The notes beneath the pieces are model-generated. The model searched no databases. It was not told where the DNA came from and was given only the letters and a program-made list of their open reading frames with translations. Made by a program: the position numbers and the translations under genes. Below, in pieces: positions 7,861 through 11,209 of a stretch of DNA of 11,209 nt; the first letter of the stretch is position 1, and every line of letters starts with the position of its first letter. This DNA comes from Mariaggregatimicrobium sp964498785 (lineage in GTDB: Bacteria; Zhuqueibacterota; Zhuqueibacteria; Thermofontimicrobiales; Thiofontviventaceae). The stretch is from the NCBI GenBank assembly GCA_964498785.1, contig CAZCJL010000172.1, positions 1 to 11,209 on the forward strand, in the 5' to 3' direction.

Positions 7861-7992
7861 CTATGCAACAACATTCAGCATCCAATCTTTTAGCAAGCCA
7901 GCGGGATCGAAAATATCGCCTGCAAAACAGCCACTATTCCCATCCAGATCAAGTTCATTATCTGTAAAAAAACGATCCGGCACTCGTTTCAC
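7861..7992 (-). CDS. Short unidentified reading frame or gene remnant downstream of the sulfatase
   Basis: A 43-codon frame from GTG to TAG begins 18 bases after the sulfatase stop on the same strand. Its upstream in-frame stop is at 8002-8004, so no longer version exists. The peptide includes DNELDLDGNSGCFAGDIFD and PAGLLKDWMLN and has a protein-like, acidic and non-repetitive composition. I do not recognise a family. There is no clear ribosome site, and translational coupling to the sulfatase is possible. It may be the surviving C-terminus of a deleted gene, or chance. Confidence 0.3.
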   Translation of the reverse strand: MKRVPDRFFTDNELDLDGNSGCFAGDIFDPAGLLKDWMLNVVA

Positions 7993-8009
7993 TACGCTAT
8001 TTCAAATCA

Positions 8010-9899
8010 TCAAAACGTATCCATCCACTCCGGTGCAAATAGTTGAATAAAATGCGCGCCAGAGCGTTTTACATAACCGGGACAATCCCAGTGCCATAAT
8101 CGTCGCAAAACCGCTTTAGTCGCCGGTTTTGCGGGCTTTCCGATTGCCGTTAGCACGTTGATTGCATGAAGCGCCGCCATTTCGTGTTCACTATCCACTT
8201 CCCGAATAAGCAGATTCAATGCACTTTCGGTTTCTCCAATGTAAAAAAGTGCCTCTGCCGCGGCAATACGAACATCAGCATATTGATCATCCAGTTGCTT
8301 CAATAGCGCATCTTTCGCTGCTGTTGCCCGATCTTTTAACACACGACAACCAATGGCAGCCCAGTAACGAACAGCGCTATCATCATCTGATAATCTTTCA
8401 ATCAAAATATTTAAATAAGCAGGATTGCCTTCGCTGGCAATCTCAGCCGTCTCAATGACTCGCGCCAGCGGAAATCCTACGGATTGAAATGTCTCGTAAA
8501 TCGTATCCTTGCCAGCGCGCAGTAACCGATCTCCCTCGGGAATGAAAGCGAGATCACGGATTTCCAGCAACTTTTCGCGAAGCGCACTTCGAAATCGATC
8601 TAACTCGTTTTTAAATTTCGGGTCATCTGCCAAATTGTTCACATTATGGGGATCGGCTTTCACATCGTACAACTCCTCTGCTGGTTTTTGTTCCCAAAAT
8701 GCGCTTTGTACTGCATTGCAACGACCTTGCAGATATTCCTGTTCCCATGACTGAGTAGCAGACATCCGCCATAAATATCGTAAATACTGCCCCCACGGCC
8801 GATACGGCATATAATTACGGATGTAAAGAAACCGCTCGTCCCGCAGCGAACGCATCAGATCGATTCGCTCATCCATGCGGTTGCGGACACCCAGCACGTA
8901 TTGAGGATCTTTGGTTTTTTGCGATCCCAGAAATGCATGACCCTGAAAATTTTCTGCAACAGGAACACCGGCAAGGCTCAATAGCGTCGGTGTCAAATCC
9001 ACAAAACTGATCATCCGGTCGACTATTGTTCCCGGCTTTCCTGGCGCCAGATGTTGATACTTTTCAGGAAAACGAATGATAAATGGCACATGTGTCCCTG
9101 AATTGTATAAGAATCGTTTACTACGCGGCAACACTCCCCCATGATCAGAATAATAAAAAATGATGGTATTTTCTGCCAGCCCAGCATCTTCTAATTCTTT
9201 GATGATTTCCCCTGCCTGTCGATCCATTTCAGAAACCTGATCATAATACTGTGCCCAACAGTGACGCATTTCCGGCGTATCCGGATGATAGGGCGGCAGC
9301 TTTACTTTAGCGGGATCGTGCCTCAATTTATCCTTATCTTTTAATACTGTATAATGTACCTGACTCTCGTGACTTGCGGTTAAATTAAAAATAGCGAAAA
9401 ATGGCTGCCCCGATTTTCGGTTTTTATAATGCGCGGTGTTACTGGATTCGTCCCAAACTCCATCCGGTTTGATTGTGTTATAATCTTCCTTTGAATTATT
9501 TGTGCAGTAATATCCTGCTGTGCGCAAATACTGGGGATAAAACTTAATCCAGCCGGGAATCGGATTGTTACTGCGCATATTTCCATTTCCGAGTGTACTG
9601 CAATACATTCCCGTAATGATTGTATTTCTCACGGGAGCACACACTGGCACAGTTGCATACGCATTTGTATAGCGGACGCCTTGTTCTGCCAGCCGGTCCA
9701 GATTCGGTGTCGTTGCCAGCGGATCCCCGTAGCAGCCTAACAGCGGGCTGTTGTCCTCACTTGTGATCCACAGAATATTCGGACGTTCTTGGCTGCGATT
9801 TCCGGCGACTGCGTTTAGCGGAAGAAAAGCACTTCCTGCAAGAATCATATTCGATTTAATAAAACTGCGTCTGGATAAAGCGTGTTCGTCATTTTTCAT
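8010..9899 (-). CDS. Tat-exported sulfatase (formylglycine type) with C-terminal HEAT-like repeats
   Basis: Sulfatases hydrolyse sulfate esters or sulfamates, usually of sulfated glycans in Gram-negative periplasms. Residues 1-32 form a Tat signal: SRRSFIK (twin arginines 10-11), a hydrophobic stretch and an Ala-rich cleavage zone. The catalytic motif CAPVR (87-91) has the Cys that is converted to formylglycine. Metal and active-site residues visible are E48/D49/N50 in ITSEDN, H177 in TASHES, and D252/H253 in SDHGG, with K261 soon after. ELYDVKADPHNVNNLADDP (409-427) is the usual C-terminal sulfatase motif. From about 493 to 620 there are helical HEAT-like repeats (SAVRYWAAIG, ADVRIAAAEAL), making 629 residues. 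The SEDNSP and GGVLPRSKRFLY segments resemble sulfamidase-like members, but substrate is not assignable. AGGA stands seven T's before ATG. No maturase, glycan lyase or SusC/D pair lies nearby, so it appears to stand alone. Confidence 0.95.
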   Translation of the reverse strand: MKNDEHALSRRSFIKSNMILAGSAFLPLNAVAGNRSQERPNILWITSEDNSPLLGCYGDPLATTPNLDRLAEQGVRYTNAYATVPVCAPVRNTIITGMYCSTLGNGNMRSNNPIPGWIKFYPQYLRTAGYYCTNNSKEDYNTIKPDGVWDESSNTAHYKNRKSGQPFFAIFNLTASHESQVHYTVLKDKDKLRHDPAKVKLPPYHPDTPEMRHCWAQYYDQVSEMDRQAGEIIKELEDAGLAENTIIFYYSDHGGVLPRSKRFLYNSGTHVPFIIRFPEKYQHLAPGKPGTIVDRMISFVDLTPTLLSLAGVPVAENFQGHAFLGSQKTKDPQYVLGVRNRMDERIDLMRSLRDERFLYIRNYMPYRPWGQYLRYLWRMSATQSWEQEYLQGRCNAVQSAFWEQKPAEELYDVKADPHNVNNLADDPKFKNELDRFRSALREKLLEIRDLAFIPEGDRLLRAGKDTIYETFQSVGFPLARVIETAEIASEGNPAYLNILIERLSDDDSAVRYWAAIGCRVLKDRATAAKDALLKQLDDQYADVRIAAAEALFYIGETESALNLLIREVDSEHEMAALHAINVLTAIGKPAKPATKAVLRRLWHWDCPGYVKRSGAHFIQLFAPEWMDTF

Positions 9900-9936
9900 A
9901 AAAAAATCCTCTCTTGTTAGGTGGGAATTTTGGAAT

Positions 9937-9965
9937 AGTATAAATTTAAAAATTTATGGAAGAAA
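9937..9965 (-). promoter_or_regulatory. Possible sulfatase promoter
   Basis: On the minus strand TATACT (9942-9937) is a good -10 about 37 bases before the start codon. The hexamer 17 bases upstream, TTTCTT, is a poor -35; a better-looking TTGCAT is 22 bases away, too far for the usual spacing. The region is AT-rich, so chance matches are likely. Confidence 0.3.
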
Positions 9966-9992
9966 TGCAAGAGAGAAATTTGGGGATTTATA

Positions 9993-10032
9993 AAAAAGGG
10001 ATTGCATTAAATTTAAAATGCAATCCCTTTTT
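9993..10032 (-). terminator. Strong intrinsic terminator of msrAB
   Basis: A perfect 16-bp stem (AAAAAGGGATTGCATT with its exact complement) and an 8-base loop begin 12 bases after the msrAB stop. On the minus strand the stem ends in CCCTTTTTTAT, a textbook stem plus U-tract. It separates msrAB from the downstream sulfatase, which therefore needs its own promoter. Confidence 0.9.
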
Positions 10033-10044
10033 GATGAAAAATTA

Positions 10045-11142
10045 TTAATTATTTTCAAATAATTTCACATATTCGCCGTAGCCTTCTTTTTCCAAATCTT
10101 CTTTTGGAATAAATCGCAAGGACGCCGAATTGATGCAATACCGCTTTCCGGTGGGTTTGGGACCGTCATTAAAAACATGTCCCAAATGAGAATCGCCGTG
10201 TTTGCTGCGAACTTCAATTCGAGGCATAAGCAGCTTTCGGTCCTCTCGTTTTATAATGTTTTCTGTTTCCAGCGGCTTCGTGAAACTGGGCCAGCCGCAA
10301 CCGGAATCATATTTATCCAGCGAACTGAACAGCGGCTCGCCGGTGACAATATCCACATAAATGCCGTCTTTTTTATTATCCCAATAGTTATTATCAAATG
10401 GTTTTTCTGTCGCTTCTTTTTGAGTGACCTGATACTGGAGTCGTGTCAGCTTTTTCTTCAATTCTTCATCCGAAGGCTTGTTATATTTCGGCTTCTTTAA
10501 ATCAATTTTTATCACATCACCCCATTTCGTTTTAATGAAATTTTCCCGCCCCGAAGCAGCTTTGTATGAATTATATCGAACCGGATTCTTTTTGTAATAA
10601 TCATGATGATACTCTTCTGCTTCATAAAACGGTGTTGCCTTCAAAATTTTCGTGGCAACCGGCTTATCGAAACGACCCGATTCATCCAGCGCTTGTTTCG
10701 ATTTTTCAGCAATCGCCTTTTGTTCATCATCGTGATAAAAGATCGCAGTTTCGTACTGCGATCCGCGGTCGAAAAACTGCCCGCCGGCATCTGTGGGATC
10801 AATCTGCGTCCAGAACACCTCGACCAGCTCGGCAAAGCTAATTTTCAACGGATCGAACGTAATTTGAACCGCTTCCACATGTCCGGTCTTCCCGGAAGTT
10901 ACCTGCTGATATGTGGGATTTTCCACATCGCCGCCGGTATAGCCGGGAACCACGCTTTCAACGCCATCCAGTTTATCGTACGGCGGTTCCATGCACCAGA
11001 AACATCCCCCGGCAAACGTCGCGTTTTGCAGCGACTTTTTTGGGTTTATATTATCATTCATATTATCTGATTTCACCTCTAAATTTATTCCGATTAACAT
11101 GAGGAGTGATATCAGGATAACGCTTCCTGCTAATAATTTCAT
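10045..11142 (-). CDS. msrAB: Fused peptide methionine sulfoxide reductase MsrA-MsrB with N-terminal signal or anchor
   Basis: The protein repairs oxidised methionine: MsrA reduces the S-sulfoxide and MsrB the R-sulfoxide. I chose the ATG giving 365 residues because GAGGTG stands at the right distance; a TTG eight codons upstream has no such site. Residues 5-20 form a hydrophobic signal or membrane anchor without a clear cleavage site, so the enzyme should act outside the cytoplasm. MsrA (about 40-200) has GCFWC with catalytic C47 and C50, then PGYTGG and GHVEAV. MsrB (about 228-347) has SGCGWPSF (C282), HGDSHLGHVF and RYCIN (catalytic C336). The 54-residue distance between C282 and C336 matches the resolving and catalytic pair of Neisseria PilB MsrB. 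The zinc-binding CXXC pairs of other MsrBs are absent. There are only four cysteines in all, so MsrA lacks a distal resolving Cys and may use C50. A strong terminator follows. Confidence 0.95.
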   Translation of the reverse strand: MKLLAGSVILISLLMLIGINLEVKSDNMNDNINPKKSLQNATFAGGCFWCMEPPYDKLDGVESVVPGYTGGDVENPTYQQVTSGKTGHVEAVQITFDPLKISFAELVEVFWTQIDPTDAGGQFFDRGSQYETAIFYHDDEQKAIAEKSKQALDESGRFDKPVATKILKATPFYEAEEYHHDYYKKNPVRYNSYKAASGRENFIKTKWGDVIKIDLKKPKYNKPSDEELKKKLTRLQYQVTQKEATEKPFDNNYWDNKKDGIYVDIVTGEPLFSSLDKYDSGCGWPSFTKPLETENIIKREDRKLLMPRIEVRSKHGDSHLGHVFNDGPKPTGKRYCINSASLRFIPKEDLEKEGYGEYVKLFENN

Positions 11143-11148
11143 GATCAG

Positions 11149-11154
11149 CACCTC
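11149..11154 (-). promoter_or_regulatory. Ribosome binding site deciding the msrAB start
   Basis: GAGGTG on the minus strand has its GAGG core eight bases before the chosen ATG. It begins at the very base after the 55-bp repeat ends, so the repeat supplies everything visible upstream of the ribosome site. Confidence 0.7.
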
Positions 11155-11209
11155 GTATCTTCTCAATATTTTATGGTAGATATGGGCGCTTGCTGCTATG
11201 TCGTATTTA
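11155..11209 (-). repeat. 55-bp repeat, right copy (forms the msrAB leader)
   Basis: Read on the minus strand this is the same 55 bases as 48-102, with one mismatch (A for G). The window stops inside it, so its true length is unknown. It lies directly upstream of msrAB and must hold or transmit that gene's promoter; TAAAAT is a possible -10 but no good -35 is visible at 17 bases. Confidence 0.85.

Noticed and set aside
10603..11070. 155-codon open frame on the plus strand
   Set aside because: It lies wholly antisense to msrAB, whose protein is unmistakable, and its translation shows no family features.
11143..11166. Upstream TTG start for msrAB adding eight residues
   Set aside because: It puts charged residues from the repeat ahead of a good signal sequence and has no ribosome site, whereas the ATG at 11142 has GAGGTG at proper distance.
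1..11209. CRISPR array, tRNA or rRNA genes, complete insertion sequence, replication origin
   Set aside because: No regularly spaced repeats, cloverleaf-like sequence, transposase motif or origin-like repeat cluster was seen on either strand.

Overview
The window carries six substantial protein genes of a free-living, probably anaerobic or microaerobic heterotrophic bacterium of moderate GC. No rRNA, tRNA, CRISPR array or complete insertion sequence was seen. A flavodiiron protein, a secreted M49 peptidase, a Tat-exported sulfatase and a fused MsrAB fit an FCB-group lineage such as Calditrichota or KSB1. The clear Shine-Dalgarno sites and sigma70-like -35/-10 promoters (TTGACT-17-TATATT, TTGATT-17-TATAAT) differ from the usual Bacteroidota signals. 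This placement is inference and cannot be fixed from the window alone.

Layout from left to right: (1) a repeat-bearing left end, with an 8-bp-arm palindrome and a 55-bp repeat that recurs inverted at the right end (54/55 identical); (2) on the minus strand, a 1066-residue single-chain restriction-modification enzyme with a PD-(D/E)XK nuclease motif, a gamma-type adenine methyltransferase core and a Type ISP-like C-terminus, but no helicase; (3) a 260-base intergenic region with two back-to-back promoters; (4) on the plus strand, a class A flavodiiron O2/NO reductase and, 18 nt downstream, an exported dipeptidyl-peptidase III-family (M49) peptidase; (5) starting at the codon after the M49 stop and in the same frame, a beta-class DNA methyltransferase with no ATG, GTG or TTG ahead of its DPPY motif, apparently 5'-truncated; (6) a hairpin of two near-identical 13-bp palindromes and a short unidentified minus-strand reading frame; (7) on the minus strand, a Tat-exported formylglycine sulfatase with a HEAT-repeat tail; (8) a strong terminator and, on the minus strand, a membrane-anchored or exported MsrA-MsrB fusion whose leader is formed by the right copy of the 55-bp repeat.

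Functionally this is a mosaic. The flavodiiron protein and MsrAB are oxygen/oxidant defence. The M49 peptidase and sulfatase are envelope or periplasmic scavenging enzymes. The ISP-like enzyme is anti-phage defence, and the truncated methyltransferase looks like a relic of another modification system. I found no convincing evidence of a wholly new multi-gene system. The most useful leads are the methyltransferase junction, the flanking inverted repeat and the AT-rich specificity segment of the restriction enzyme.
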